Of a stretch of DNA of 59,590 bases, positions 9,214-16,831 are shown piece after piece. The first letter of the stretch is position 1, and each line of letters begins with the position of its first letter. The notes beneath the pieces are model-generated. The model saw only the letters and a program-made list of their open reading frames with translations, did no database searches and was not told where the DNA came from. This DNA comes from Planotetraspora thailandica (lineage in GTDB: Bacteria; Actinomycetota; Actinomycetes; Streptosporangiales; Streptosporangiaceae): the NCBI RefSeq assembly GCF_016863335.1, contig NZ_BOOR01000071.1:1-59590 (forward strand), written 5' to 3'. The translations under genes were made by a program, and so were the position numbers.

Positions 9214-10587
9214 TCAGGGCGTGAGAATCGGGAGTCTGACGACGAATCGGGCGCCGCGGGGGGAGTCCTCGATCTCGATGGTGCCGTTGTGGGCGGAGGC
9301 GACCGCGCGGCAGATCGCCAGGCCGAGGCCGGTGCCGTCCGGGTCGCGACGCTGCCCCTCGCCGAGGCGGACGAACGGCTCGAACACCCGCTCCCGGTCC
9401 TGCGGCGCGATGCCGTCTCCGTCGTCGCTGACGGTGACGACCGCCTGATCGCCGGACCGCCCCACGGTGACCTGGACGCCGGTGGCGGCATGGCGCTGGG
9501 CGTTCGCGATGAGGTTGGTCATGACGCCGATCAGCTGGACCCGGTTGCCCAGCACGACGGCCTCACCCGCCCCCGGGTCGACATAACGGGTGCGGATCGG
9601 CGTGTCGGCGCGGGAGCGGCGGGCCGCCTCCTCGGTCACGAGGGCGCCGAGGTCGACGGCCTCCGGCGCGGCTGCAGGAGCGGACCTGATACGGGCGAGC
9701 ACCAGCAGATCGTCGATGATCGTCTGGAGGCGTTGCGTCGTCGACAGGGCGGACCTGATCGTGACGAGCGCCCCCGCGTCGCAGGGGCGCTGGAGCGCTT
9801 CGCCGAGTTCGGTGTGCAGGTCGGCGACGGGGGTCCTGAGCTCGTAGGAGACCGTGGAGGCGAACTGGCGCTGCTGCTCCACCGCCGTCTCCAGCCGCGA
9901 CAACGTCCTGTTCGCCGTCCGGGCCAGCTGGGCTATCTCGTCGGAGCCCGGCGGCTCCGGCACCCGCATGCTCAGGTCGCTCACCGTGATCTCCGCCGTC
10001 CTCGCGCGGATCATCTCCACGGGGCGGAGTGTACGGCCCACCACACACCAGGTCGCCCAGGCGGACAGGCCGACGGCCAGCAGCACTCCGGCACTGGTCA
10101 GCAGTTCGAGCGCGTGCGAGGACAGCAGCGGAGGCTGGGCCATGCCGGCGTAGATGTAGTGGGGCCGGCCCTTCCACAACACGCGGGTCTCGAGCGGAGA
10201 CACCCGGACGGTGGTCAGCACCACGCACCCGTTCGCGTCGGAGCACTCGGTGCCGTACGCGATCCGGTCGTTCACCGGGGGACGCGACGTGCCGATCGGA
10301 GGCCGGCCCGCTACGGCGTCGCTGGCGGCCTCCACCCGGCCCGCGTCGTCGACGAGCTGGAGCAGGTCGATCCGGCCCCTGTGGGCGGGCGGCGACGTCG
10401 AGACGGGGAAGGAGCCGATCCATGTGGCGGCCACGCGCTCGGCCTCATAGAAGATGTCGTTCTGGATCCGCGTCCGTATCGCCCAGTCGAGCCCGGCCCC
10501 GATCACCAGAAAAAGGATCAGCGAGGTGATCGCGGTGGCGAAGGTGTAGCGCGCCTGGATGGACTGATGGCGCAATTTGCCCGACAC
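9214..10587 (-). CDS. Sensor histidine kinase-like protein lacking the phospho-acceptor histidine
   Basis: 457 residues: N-terminal transmembrane helix, extracytoplasmic domain of about 120 residues with two Cys (TECSDANGC), second transmembrane helix, HAMP (RTLRPVEMIRA), then dimerisation and HATPase domains. The ATP site looks intact: NLIANAQRHA (N-box), SDDGDGIAP, FEPFVRL and GTGLGLAICRAV. The H-box reads SYELRTP instead of SHELRTP: codon TAC (9846-9844) gives Tyr248 where the phosphorylated His should be. Closely paralogous to the intact kinase at 51495-52913 through HAMP and DHp. No response regulator is adjacent. Either a pseudokinase/phosphatase-only regulator or an inactivated gene. 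Confidence 0.88.
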   Translation of the reverse strand: MSGKLRHQSIQARYTFATAITSLILFLVIGAGLDWAIRTRIQNDIFYEAERVAATWIGSFPVSTSPPAHRGRIDLLQLVDDAGRVEAASDAVAGRPPIGTSRPPVNDRIAYGTECSDANGCVVLTTVRVSPLETRVLWKGRPHYIYAGMAQPPLLSSHALELLTSAGVLLAVGLSAWATWCVVGRTLRPVEMIRARTAEITVSDLSMRVPEPPGSDEIAQLARTANRTLSRLETAVEQQRQFASTVSYELRTPVADLHTELGEALQRPCDAGALVTIRSALSTTQRLQTIIDDLLVLARIRSAPAAAPEAVDLGALVTEEAARRSRADTPIRTRYVDPGAGEAVVLGNRVQLIGVMTNLIANAQRHAATGVQVTVGRSGDQAVVTVSDDGDGIAPQDRERVFEPFVRLGEGQRRDPDGTGLGLAICRAVASAHNGTIEIEDSPRGARFVVRLPILTP

Positions 10588-10811
10588 CGCAACCTCCCCC
10601 GTTCAGTCGTGGCTGGACCCCAGGTCAAACGCTATTGAACGACTCACGCGCATAAGGCAAAAAGCACCCGCAAATCGCAACAAATGGGCCCAAAAATGGG
10701 AAAGTATTACCGTTTCGTGGTGAAAAATCGAGGTATCTTCGGGACGATGGAAGATTCCCGGCCAGGAGGGCCGAGCACGGCTTCCGCGGGCGGCCTGCTA
10801 CGCTCGTCGGC

Positions 10812-10850
10812 ATGATCACGCGCTTGAACGGCTGGTGGCCCGCCTGTTAG
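10812..10850 (+). CDS. trpL: trp leader peptide
   Basis: Twelve-codon ORF ATG-ATC-ACG-CGC-TTG-AAC-GGC-TGG-TGG-CCC-GCC-TGT-TAG (MITRLNGWWPAC) with tandem Trp codons, 105 bp in front of trpD. TACGCT at 10799-10804 is a good -10 and leaves exactly 7 nt to the ATG, so the message is probably leaderless. The Trp codons lie inside the first arm of a hairpin, as expected for ribosome-mediated attenuation by Trp-tRNA supply. Confidence 0.85.
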   Translation: MITRLNGWWPAC

Positions 10851-10901
10851 GCGGTCCCACCGTGTGCGCGTAACCCACCGGCCGCCTCGACGAGGCGGCC
10901 G
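10834..10901 (+). promoter_or_regulatory. trpD transcription attenuator
   Basis: Three mutually exclusive helices. 1:2 pairs GGTGG-CCGCC (10834-10844, covering the Trp codons) with GGCGG-CCACC (10850-10861). 2:3 pairs AGGCGGTC (10849-10856) with GGCCGCCT (10880-10887), 8 bp with one G-U, the antiterminator. 3:4 pairs CGGCCGCCTCG (10879-10889) with CGAGGCGGCCG (10891-10901), an 11-bp perfect stem acting as terminator. There is no U-tract after it, as in many actinobacterial attenuators. Low Trp would stall ribosomes on TGG-TGG, free arm 2 and permit read-through into trpD. Confidence 0.8.
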
Positions 10902-10955
10902 TCGTCATGTCCGGACAGTGCGGCCTCGCCGGGAGGCCCCGTCCGAGGATCGCCC

Positions 10956-12092
10956 GTGACATCGACACCGCCGTCGGCACAGACATCGACACCGACATCG
11001 GCACTGCCGCTCACCAGCACCGTCACGACCGTTCAGGCCGGCGGCCGGTCCTGGGCCGGCCTCCTTGCCACGCTGCTCGACCGTCGCGACCTCACCGGCG
11101 TGGACACGGCCTGGGCGATGGACCAGGTGGTTCGCGGCGAGGCCACGACCGCCCAGGTCGCGGCGTTCCTGACCGCGCTGCGGGCCAAGGGCGAGACCGC
11201 GGCGGAGATCCGCGGGCTGGCCGACTCCCTCCGCGGCCACGCGACGAAGGTCACGATCGCCGGCACGTTCGCCGACATCGTCGGCACGGGCGGCGACCGC
11301 ACCGGGGCGGTCAACATCTCCACGATGGCGGCCGTGGTCGCCGCCGCGACCGGGGTGACCGTGGTCAAGCACGGCGGGCGGGCCGCGTCGTCGTCCACCG
11401 GCGGATCGGCCGACGTGCTCGAACAGCTCGGCGTGCCATTGGACACGACACCCGAGCAGGCCGCGCGCACGGCGGCCGAGGCCGGCATCGCGTTCCTGTT
11501 CGCACCGAGGTTCAACCCCGGTCTTCGCGGCGTCGCCGCCGTGCGCCGGGAGCTCGCGGTGCCGACCGCGTTCAACGTCCTGGGGCCACTGGTCAACCCG
11601 GCCGGGCCCCGCCACCAGGTGGTCGGGGTGGCCGACGCGCGGATGGCCCCGGTGGTCGCCGGCGTGCTGGCGGCGCGGGGAGGCTCGGCGCTGGTGGTCC
11701 GGGGCCAGGACGGACTGGACAAGCTCACGACCACGACCACGTCGCGCGTCTGGGTGGTGCGCGACGGGACCGTGACCACGACGACGTTCGACCCCGCCGG
11801 TCTCGGCCTTCCGCGTGCGGAGCCGGGCGCGCTGCGCGGCGGCGCGGCGGCCGGCAACGCCGACGTGGTGCGAGCGCTGCTCGGCGGGCGGCGCGGGCCG
11901 ATCCGTGACGTGGTGCTCCTCAACGCCGCCGCCGTGCTTGTGGCGCTCGACCCTTCACCGGAGTCCCTGGCCGAGCGGCTCGCGGCGGCGATGGCCCGAT
12001 GCGCGGAAGCCGTCGACTCGGGCGGGGCCGCGGCGACGCTGGACCGGTGGATCGCCGCCGCTCATCGCGTCATGGGGCCTCCAGCCGGATGA
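10956..12092 (+). CDS. trpD: Anthranilate phosphoribosyltransferase
   Basis: Transfers phosphoribose from PRPP to anthranilate, the second committed step of tryptophan synthesis. 378 residues; after a Ser/Thr/Pro-rich N-terminal extension of about 28, the family motifs follow: DIVGTGGDRTGAVNIST (PRPP binding), VVKHGGRAASSSTGGSADVLE, APRFNPGLRGVAAVRRELAVPTAFNVLGPLVNPAG and the LVVRGQDGLDKLT loop. Start GTG with GAGGA seven bases upstream. No other trp gene is in the window, so trpD stands alone, as in other actinomycetes. Controlled by the upstream Trp attenuator. Its last 23 bp overlap the convergent methyltransferase gene. Confidence 0.95.
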   Translation: MTSTPPSAQTSTPTSALPLTSTVTTVQAGGRSWAGLLATLLDRRDLTGVDTAWAMDQVVRGEATTAQVAAFLTALRAKGETAAEIRGLADSLRGHATKVTIAGTFADIVGTGGDRTGAVNISTMAAVVAAATGVTVVKHGGRAASSSTGGSADVLEQLGVPLDTTPEQAARTAAEAGIAFLFAPRFNPGLRGVAAVRRELAVPTAFNVLGPLVNPAGPRHQVVGVADARMAPVVAGVLAARGGSALVVRGQDGLDKLTTTTTSRVWVVRDGTVTTTTFDPAGLGLPRAEPGALRGGAAAGNADVVRALLGGRRGPIRDVVLLNAAAVLVALDPSPESLAERLAAAMARCAEAVDSGGAAATLDRWIAAAHRVMGPPAG

Positions 12093-13152
12093 GGAACGCC
12101 TGGGCGCCCGCGATCCGTACGCGCTGGACGTGCACGGGAGCGAGCCCCCACCGGATCGCGGTGCACAACTCGGCGACATCGGGAAGGAGCGCCACGGCCA
12201 CCCCGCCGGGCATGAGCACGCGGCGCAGCTCCGCCCACCAGCGTGCCGGCGAGGCGCCCAGCAGGCCGCCTGGGGCGACCTGGCCGCCCCAGGGCGGGTT
12301 GCACACCACACGGGCGACGCCGCCGCCGGCCAGCGGCAGCCGTCCCGCGTCGGCCCGCCCGAGCACGACGGGCAGCCCTGCCGCGTTGTCCCGGGCGGCC
12401 TGCAGCGACTCCGGCGCCAGGTCGAAACCGCAGAAGCGTGCCTGCGGCTCGTGCCGTACGGCCTCGATCAGCAGGGTCCCCGCGCCGCAGCAGGGGTCGA
12501 CGACCAGGTCACCGGGGCGGATCCCGGCCATGCGTGCCATGGCGGCGGCGACCGGCGGGTGGAGCGTGCCCGGGATCGAGCGCCGTTTGTAGTCGCGCCG
12601 GTGCAGCGGCCGGTCGGCGACCCGCAGCAGGAGCGTGGCCCGCTCGCCGTCGAGGGTGACCCGCCACCCGTTCGACCCGGCCGGGGGAGCGGCGCCGCCC
12701 CTGCGCGAGTGGTGGGCGACGCCCAGCCGCCGCGCCAGCGCCTGCCCGACGGCGTCCTCGACGTCGTAGCGGGTGAAATTGCGCCGCCCCAGCGCCGACG
12801 CCGACACCTCGACGCCCGCGACTTCGCCGGTGCCGCCGTGGCGGAGGCGCGGCCTCAGCAGGCCGTCCAGGTCGGCGGAGTCGGCGGAGTCGGCAAGCCG
12901 CGCGAGCGCGGCGGCCGCGTCCTTTCGCGGGCCGGGATCAGGACATTGCGCGGCCAACAGGAACACGTCGTCGGCCGTGCTCAGCTCCGCCGTACCCCTC
13001 CCCGGCCTTCGCGCCTGCGCGGGGCGGGCACGGAAACGCACCTCACGATGCCCGATGTATGTGATCGTCCCGAGCCCCAGCCCGAGGATCTCCTCGGCGA
13101 GCGTCGGCTCCAGCCCGTGAACGCACCGCGCCACCAGGCTTTCCCCCGTCAC
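12070..13152 (-). CDS. THUMP-domain class I SAM methyltransferase (Trm11/Trm14/RlmKL-like, RNA-directed)
   Basis: About 360 residues. The N-terminal half resembles a THUMP RNA-binding domain; the C-terminal half is a Rossmann methyltransferase with motif I LVVDPCCGAGTLLIEAV and catalytic NPPWG, the pattern of N2-guanine methyltransferases acting on tRNA or rRNA. The GTG at 13152 is preferred because conserved sequence (LVARCVHGLEPTLAEEI) begins there; a GTG at 13134 has a better ribosome site (GGGGGAAAG), and an ATG at 13275 would place a terminator-like hairpin inside the gene. Target RNA unknown. Expression may depend on the leader-peptide attenuator upstream. Confidence 0.82.
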   Translation of the reverse strand: MTGESLVARCVHGLEPTLAEEILGLGLGTITYIGHREVRFRARPAQARRPGRGTAELSTADDVFLLAAQCPDPGPRKDAAAALARLADSADSADLDGLLRPRLRHGGTGEVAGVEVSASALGRRNFTRYDVEDAVGQALARRLGVAHHSRRGGAAPPAGSNGWRVTLDGERATLLLRVADRPLHRRDYKRRSIPGTLHPPVAAAMARMAGIRPGDLVVDPCCGAGTLLIEAVRHEPQARFCGFDLAPESLQAARDNAAGLPVVLGRADAGRLPLAGGGVARVVCNPPWGGQVAPGGLLGASPARWWAELRRVLMPGGVAVALLPDVAELCTAIRWGLAPVHVQRVRIAGAQAFLIRLEAP

Positions 13153-13184
13153 GAGACGATGGGGAACCTGGGACGCGGGGTGAG

Positions 13185-13320
13185 AAAAAACGCGCGAACG
13201 CGCATGATGACGTTCTTCTCCCACGTCGGCCCGGGGCGGCCCTGCGCCACCCCGCCACGCCGGCGACGGGTTCATGCCTCGTCTTGCCGGCGGCGCCTAG
13301 CGGAGGTCGAAGAAGAACGT
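13185..13320 (-). promoter_or_regulatory. Candidate Phe-responsive attenuator upstream of the methyltransferase
   Basis: Read on the minus strand. Arm 1 ACGTTCTTCT (13320-13311), which contains the Phe codons, is exactly complementary to arm 2 AGAAGAACGT (13219-13210), extendable to 12 bp with one G-U. Arm 2 can instead pair GAACGT with GCGTTC in arm 3 (antiterminator). Arms 3 and 4 form ATGCGC-GTTC-GCGCGT (13205-13190), followed by a T6 run at 13190-13185, the clearest rho-independent terminator signature in the window. The pairing scheme is read from sequence; regulation by Phe-tRNA is inference. Confidence 0.6.
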
Positions 13321-13329
13321 GTAACTCAC
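13297..13329 (-). CDS. Candidate Phe-rich leader peptide (VSYTFFFDLR)
   Basis: Ten-codon ORF GTG-AGT-TAC-ACG-TTC-TTC-TTC-GAC-CTC-CGC-TAG with three consecutive Phe codons. It has no ribosome site but lies seven bases after a TAGGCT -10, so it would be translated as a leaderless message, the same geometry as trpL in this window. It precedes a terminator with a U-tract and then the THUMP methyltransferase. A run of three Phe codons could occur by chance; the surrounding promoter and pairing arms are what make it credible. Confidence 0.6.
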   Translation of the reverse strand: MSYTFFFDLR

Positions 13330-13336
13330 GGCCCGG

Positions 13337-13366
13337 AGCCTACGACGGCCGCCACCGTGAGTTCAA
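13337..13366 (-). promoter_or_regulatory. Promoter for the Phe leader and methyltransferase
   Basis: Minus-strand -35 TTGAAC (13366-13361), 18-bp spacer, -10 TAGGCT (13342-13337), then 7 nt to the leader GTG at 13329. Near-consensus for the actinobacterial principal sigma factor, with the transcript predicted to begin at or next to the start codon. Confidence 0.6.
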
Positions 13367-13561
13367 CCGAATTTCGGGCCGTATGCACGGCATGAGCCCG
13401 GCCGTTCGGTTTGGCCGAGCGGGCGGGCCGCAACCGCCCCTCAGGATCGGGGCGTGTCCGTCTCGGTCGAATACGTGGAGCCCGACCCGGAAGCCTTGCG
13501 TAGCGTCTCCGCGTAAGCCCGCAGTCGATCACGACACCGGTGTGACGCCTACACTGGTTAC

Positions 13562-13987
13562 ATGGTGAACGTCAGCGCCGATACCCCCGAGCAGACCGAG
13601 GCGCGGCTGAGGCAGGTGATCGCGCGATGCGACTTCGTCGTCCGTGACGGACTTTGGCTCTTCACGGAGTCGCCGGAGCCGCCGCGGCTCACCCGCGAGG
13701 CGCTCGCGGTGGTCCGGGACGAGCAGGTGTGGAGCAGCCTGGTGCCGGCGGGGGAGGACTCGCCGGGCGCCGGGCGCTTCGGCGTCTTCTCCTTCCACTT
13801 CCCTCCGGACATGGACAACAGCGGGTTCGTCGGCTGGCTGGCCACCCTGCTCAAGCGAGAACTCGGCACCGGCGTCTTCGTCGTGTGCGGGAGCAACACC
13901 GCGCGCGGCGGCGTCTTCGACCACTGGGGCTGCCCGGCGGACGTGCTCCCCCTGGCCGTGAAGATCGTCGAGGGCCTGCGCTCCTGA
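13562..13987 (+). CDS. Hypothetical protein (possibly DUF6196-like)
   Basis: 141 residues, no signal peptide or membrane helix, mixed alpha/beta composition with aromatic-rich strands (FVVRDGLWLFTESPEPP, GRFGVFSFHFPPDMDNSGFVGWLATLLK, GVFVVCGSN). I recall similar short actinobacterial proteins under DUF6196 but cannot confirm that here. TACACT (13550-13555) ends six bases before the ATG, so the message is probably leaderless. Followed 61 bp later by a TPR protein on the same strand. Function unknown. Confidence 0.7.
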   Translation: MVNVSADTPEQTEARLRQVIARCDFVVRDGLWLFTESPEPPRLTREALAVVRDEQVWSSLVPAGEDSPGAGRFGVFSFHFPPDMDNSGFVGWLATLLKRELGTGVFVVCGSNTARGGVFDHWGCPADVLPLAVKIVEGLRS

Positions 13988-14048
13988 TCGGGAAGACACG
14001 GGCACGTCCTGTGGTTGAGCATGCCGGTCCCGATGGAAAGGATGTGCG

Positions 14049-14411
14049 ATGTCCTACGACGAATACCAGCGCGGCAGGATGTTCTTCGACGCCAAGGACT
14101 ACGCCGAGGCGAGCCGCATACTCGCACCCCTCGCCGAGCAGGACCCCGGCAACCACGCCGTCGTCGAGCTGCTAGCGCGGGCTTACTTCCACAGCGCCCA
14201 GCTGGGGCGCGCGGAAGAGGCCTTCCGGCGGCTGGTGGAGCTGAACCCCGCCGACGGCTGGGCGCACGAGGCCCTGGCCCGGACGCTGGAGCGCAGGAAC
14301 CGGCCCGACGAGGCACTGCGCCACCACAAGCTCGCCGAGGCCATGGGGGTCGAGCCGGCGGAGAAGATCGACATGTCGGTCTCCGCCGCCGACCTGGTGA
14401 CCGAGCCCTGA
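14049..14411 (+). CDS. Tetratricopeptide-repeat protein
   Basis: 120 residues made almost entirely of about three TPR-like helical hairpins: YQRGRMFFDAKDYAEASRILAPLAEQDPGN, then AYFHSAQLGRAEEAFRRLVELNPAD and GWAHEALARTLERRNRPDEALRHHKLAEAMG. The Ala/Gly/Pro spacing typical of TPRs is clear (LNPADGWAHEALA). Soluble, no signal peptide, probably a protein-protein adaptor. Ribosome site GGAAAGGA seven bases before the ATG. No partner can be named; the neighbouring short gene and nucleosidase may be cotranscribed. Confidence 0.85.
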   Translation: MSYDEYQRGRMFFDAKDYAEASRILAPLAEQDPGNHAVVELLARAYFHSAQLGRAEEAFRRLVELNPADGWAHEALARTLERRNRPDEALRHHKLAEAMGVEPAEKIDMSVSAADLVTEP

Positions 14412-14447
14412 GCGCGGGCCCATGCGCACCCCTCTAGGGTGTGGCGC

Positions 14448-15038
14448 ATGGAACTTCGCGGAACCGTCATGTCCGACAGGCCCCTGCTCGTGCTCGCCGT
14501 ACAGGAGGAGGCGCGTTTCATCGACGACGGCCTCCCAGTGCTGTTGACGGGCATAGGCAAGGTCAACGCGGCGTCCGCGCTGGCGAGCGTCCTGAGCCGG
14601 GGCCCGCTGCCGTCCTCCGTGGTCAACCTCGGCACCGCGGGGGCGCTGCGCCCCGGCCTCACGGGCACCCACGTGGTGAGCGCCGTCATCCAGCACGACC
14701 TCGACACCGACGTGCTGCGGCAGCTCACCGGCGAGACCTACGGCGCGCCGCTCACGCTCACCGGCGACGGCCCGGTTCTGGCCACCGGTGACGTGTTCGT
14801 CTCGGACTCCGCCGCCCGCGACCGCCTGGCGGCTCGCGCTGACCTGGTCGACATGGAGGGGTACGCACTGGCGTCGGTCGCACGGGAGGCCGGCGTCGCG
14901 ATCACGCTCGTCAAGAACGTCAGCGACGAGGCGGACGAGGGCGCGGCCAGGACGTGGCGGGAGTCCGTGGCGGACGCGGCCCGCGAACTGGCGGGCTGGG
15001 TCACGCAGCACCTGGCCGCCTCACCCGGCCGGGCGTGA
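14448..15038 (+). CDS. Nucleosidase of the MTA/SAH nucleosidase / purine phosphorylase fold
   Basis: 196 residues. The fold signature LLTGIGKVNAASAL near the N-terminus and VDMEGYALASVAREAGV near residue 140 match the MTAN/PNP superfamily, in which the Met-Glu pair binds the ribose hydroxyls, and KNVSDEAD carries the Asp that protonates the purine. Candidate reactions are cleavage of methylthioadenosine/SAH or futalosine; the sequence does not decide between them. The ATG at 14448 lies 7 nt after TAGGGT (14435-14440), suggesting a leaderless transcript; an ATG at 14469 is possible. Confidence 0.8.
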   Translation: MELRGTVMSDRPLLVLAVQEEARFIDDGLPVLLTGIGKVNAASALASVLSRGPLPSSVVNLGTAGALRPGLTGTHVVSAVIQHDLDTDVLRQLTGETYGAPLTLTGDGPVLATGDVFVSDSAARDRLAARADLVDMEGYALASVAREAGVAITLVKNVSDEADEGAARTWRESVADAARELAGWVTQHLAASPGRA

Positions 15039-15050
15039 CGGCTGGCACGT

Positions 15051-15770
15051 TCAGAACTCGGTGAGTGCGCGCTTGATGAAGCTCGCGGCGCGTACGGGCT
15101 GCGCGATGAAGGCGGTGTGGGAGCCGTCGATCTCCTCGATGGTCGAGGCCATCCGCTGGGCCATGAAGCGTTGCGCTTCGGGCGCGATGGCGTTGTCGTG
15201 CTGAGCGATCTGGTACCAGGACGGGATGGACTTCCAGCCGGCGGCGGTGGCGTTCTCGGTCAGCGCCGCCAGCGCGAGCGGCCGCTGGCCGGCGCACATG
15301 ACCTGTGCCAGGTCTACTGGGACGTCGGCGCAGAACGTCTCGCGAAACCTGTCCGGGGTGATGTAGAGCTCGGGGCCGCCGGCGGCGCCAGGAGCGTCAT
15401 ACGGCGTCGGCTGTGCGGATGTGGCGAGCATCGAAGGCGGGAAGGGTGCCTGCACGCTCGCACAACTCTCGCCCTCGTCGAGGCTGAAGGCCGCGAGGTA
15501 GACCAGTCCAACCACGTTGTCGAGACCGTACGACGCCTGTGTGATCACCGCGCCGCCGTAGGAGTGGCCCACGAGCATGATCGGCCCGTCGATCGCGCCC
15601 GCCACGGCGCGGACGGCGGCTGCGTCCTTGGCCAGGCCACGGAGAGGATTCGGTGGCGCGATCACGTTGAAGCCGGACGTGGTGAGTTCGCGGATCGTCC
15701 CGGCGAAGCCGGAGGCGTCGGCGAACGCTCCATGAACCAGCACGATCGTGGGTTGGGTCGGTTCGGACAT
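15051..15770 (-). CDS. Alpha/beta hydrolase
   Basis: 239 residues, cytoplasmic. Oxyanion-side motif VLVHGAFADASGF near residue 11, nucleophile elbow GHSYGGAV (Ser near residue 87), and a catalytic His in the C-terminal DGSHTAF; the Asp is probably in IAQHDNAI. Ribosome site AGGAGA. It is clearly paralogous to the secreted hydrolase next upstream (shared IAPPNPLRGL/KAPPNPLRGL, GHSYGGAVIT, WKSIPSWY), so the pair arose by duplication with gain or loss of a signal peptide. Substrate unknown. A 16-bp inverted repeat lies 36 nt upstream of the start. Confidence 0.85.
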   Translation of the reverse strand: MSEPTQPTIVLVHGAFADASGFAGTIRELTTSGFNVIAPPNPLRGLAKDAAAVRAVAGAIDGPIMLVGHSYGGAVITQASYGLDNVVGLVYLAAFSLDEGESCASVQAPFPPSMLATSAQPTPYDAPGAAGGPELYITPDRFRETFCADVPVDLAQVMCAGQRPLALAALTENATAAGWKSIPSWYQIAQHDNAIAPEAQRFMAQRMASTIEEIDGSHTAFIAQPVRAASFIKRALTEF

Positions 15771-15805
15771 CGCGTTGTCTCCTACGTGATCTGGTGGTGT
15801 GACCG

Positions 15806-15847
15806 GATCCGGTTCCGGACCGCTCTGCGCTGGTCCGGAACCGGATC
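15806..15847. repeat. Perfect 16-bp inverted repeat between the two hydrolase genes
   Basis: GATCCGGTTCCGGACC (15806-15821) and its exact reverse complement (15832-15847), separated by 10 nt. It lies 28 bp downstream of the secreted hydrolase stop and 36 bp upstream of the second hydrolase start. No T-run. It could be a terminator, an intergenic mRNA stabiliser giving unequal expression of the pair, or an operator. Confidence 0.8.
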
Positions 15848-15874
15848 ATTCCTGGCGTGTACTGTCCGGCCGGC

Positions 15875-16705
15875 TCAGCGGACGGTGGCTGTGGCGGCCT
15901 GCTCGATGAGGTGAGTAACGGGCGCCGGGCTGGTGAACATGATCAGGTGGGGGCCGTCCACCTCGACGGTGTGCGCGTGGGCCCGGGCGGCCATGAAGCG
16001 CTCCAGGTCCGGCGAGATGGCGCGATCATCCTTGGCCACCATGTACCAGGACGGAATCGACTTCCATGCCGGGGTGCCGGACGTCTCGGTGACCGAGTCA
16101 AGGCTGAGTGGCCGCTGCTCGGCGGCGAACGCCTGGGCCTCGTACTTCGGCAGTTCGTTGTCGAGGAAGACGTTGCTGTACTGGGCAGGGTCGATGGTCA
16201 GCTCCGTGCCCACGCTGCCGTCGGGCTTCGGATAGGTCGTCGGCAGCGCCGGAACCGGGGCGATGGGGTGGTCCACCGGTCGGGCATTGAGGCCGGCCAG
16301 CGAGTCCCCCGCATCCGGCGCGAAGGCGGCGATGTAGACCAGCGCCTTGACATTGGGGTTGTCGAGGGCGGCGTTGGTGATGACGGCTCCCCCGTAGGAG
16401 TGGCCCACGAGGACGACCGGGCCATTGATCTGCTTCAGGACGCTGGAAATGTATTGCGCGTCCGAGGCGAGGCCGCGCAGCGGGTTCGGCGGAGCCTTCA
16501 CCGTATAGCCGTCCTTCTCAAGGCTCTCGGCGACCGGAGTCCAGCCTGAGGCGTCAGCCCACGCGCCGTGCACCAGCACCACGGTGGGCTTCGGGGGACG
16601 TGGGGTCGAGTGGGCGTCCGCGCTCGAGCTCAGCGCCAAAGAGGACACCGCTGTGGCCCCGGCCAAGGCGGCGACGAGACCGGTGACCCGCGAGATGCGT
16701 TTCAT
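15875..16705 (-). CDS. Secreted alpha/beta hydrolase
   Basis: 276 residues. Residues 1-31 form a Sec signal peptide (MKRISRV start, hydrophobic LVAALAGATAVSSLALSSS, cleavage near ADA-HS). The mature enzyme carries VLVHGAWADASGW, the nucleophile elbow GHSYGGAVI and a C-terminal catalytic His in DGPHLIMF. Paralogue of the cytoplasmic hydrolase immediately downstream, with 104 bp between them. Ribosome site GGAG about ten bases before the ATG. Its upstream region contains a copy of the 111-bp element also found before the ATP-grasp gene, suggesting common control with it. Substrate unknown. Confidence 0.87.
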   Translation of the reverse strand: MKRISRVTGLVAALAGATAVSSLALSSSADAHSTPRPPKPTVVLVHGAWADASGWTPVAESLEKDGYTVKAPPNPLRGLASDAQYISSVLKQINGPVVLVGHSYGGAVITNAALDNPNVKALVYIAAFAPDAGDSLAGLNARPVDHPIAPVPALPTTYPKPDGSVGTELTIDPAQYSNVFLDNELPKYEAQAFAAEQRPLSLDSVTETSGTPAWKSIPSWYMVAKDDRAISPDLERFMAARAHAHTVEVDGPHLIMFTSPAPVTHLIEQAATATVR

Positions 16706-16831
16706 TAGGACTTACTCCGATTGTTACGGTTGCGTACTGATTCCATACGGCCGGTTACGCAGGAATTCGTGATCCACGCCTACGGGCGGTATGTGCCTTC
16801 GTGGCCTGGATCGCATCGCCCACGAATGGCT

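Noticed and set aside
13284-13568. Plus-strand frame across the promoter region of the 13562 gene
   Set aside because: Arg/Pro/Ser composition, no ribosome site, and it covers the divergent promoter and leader peptide.
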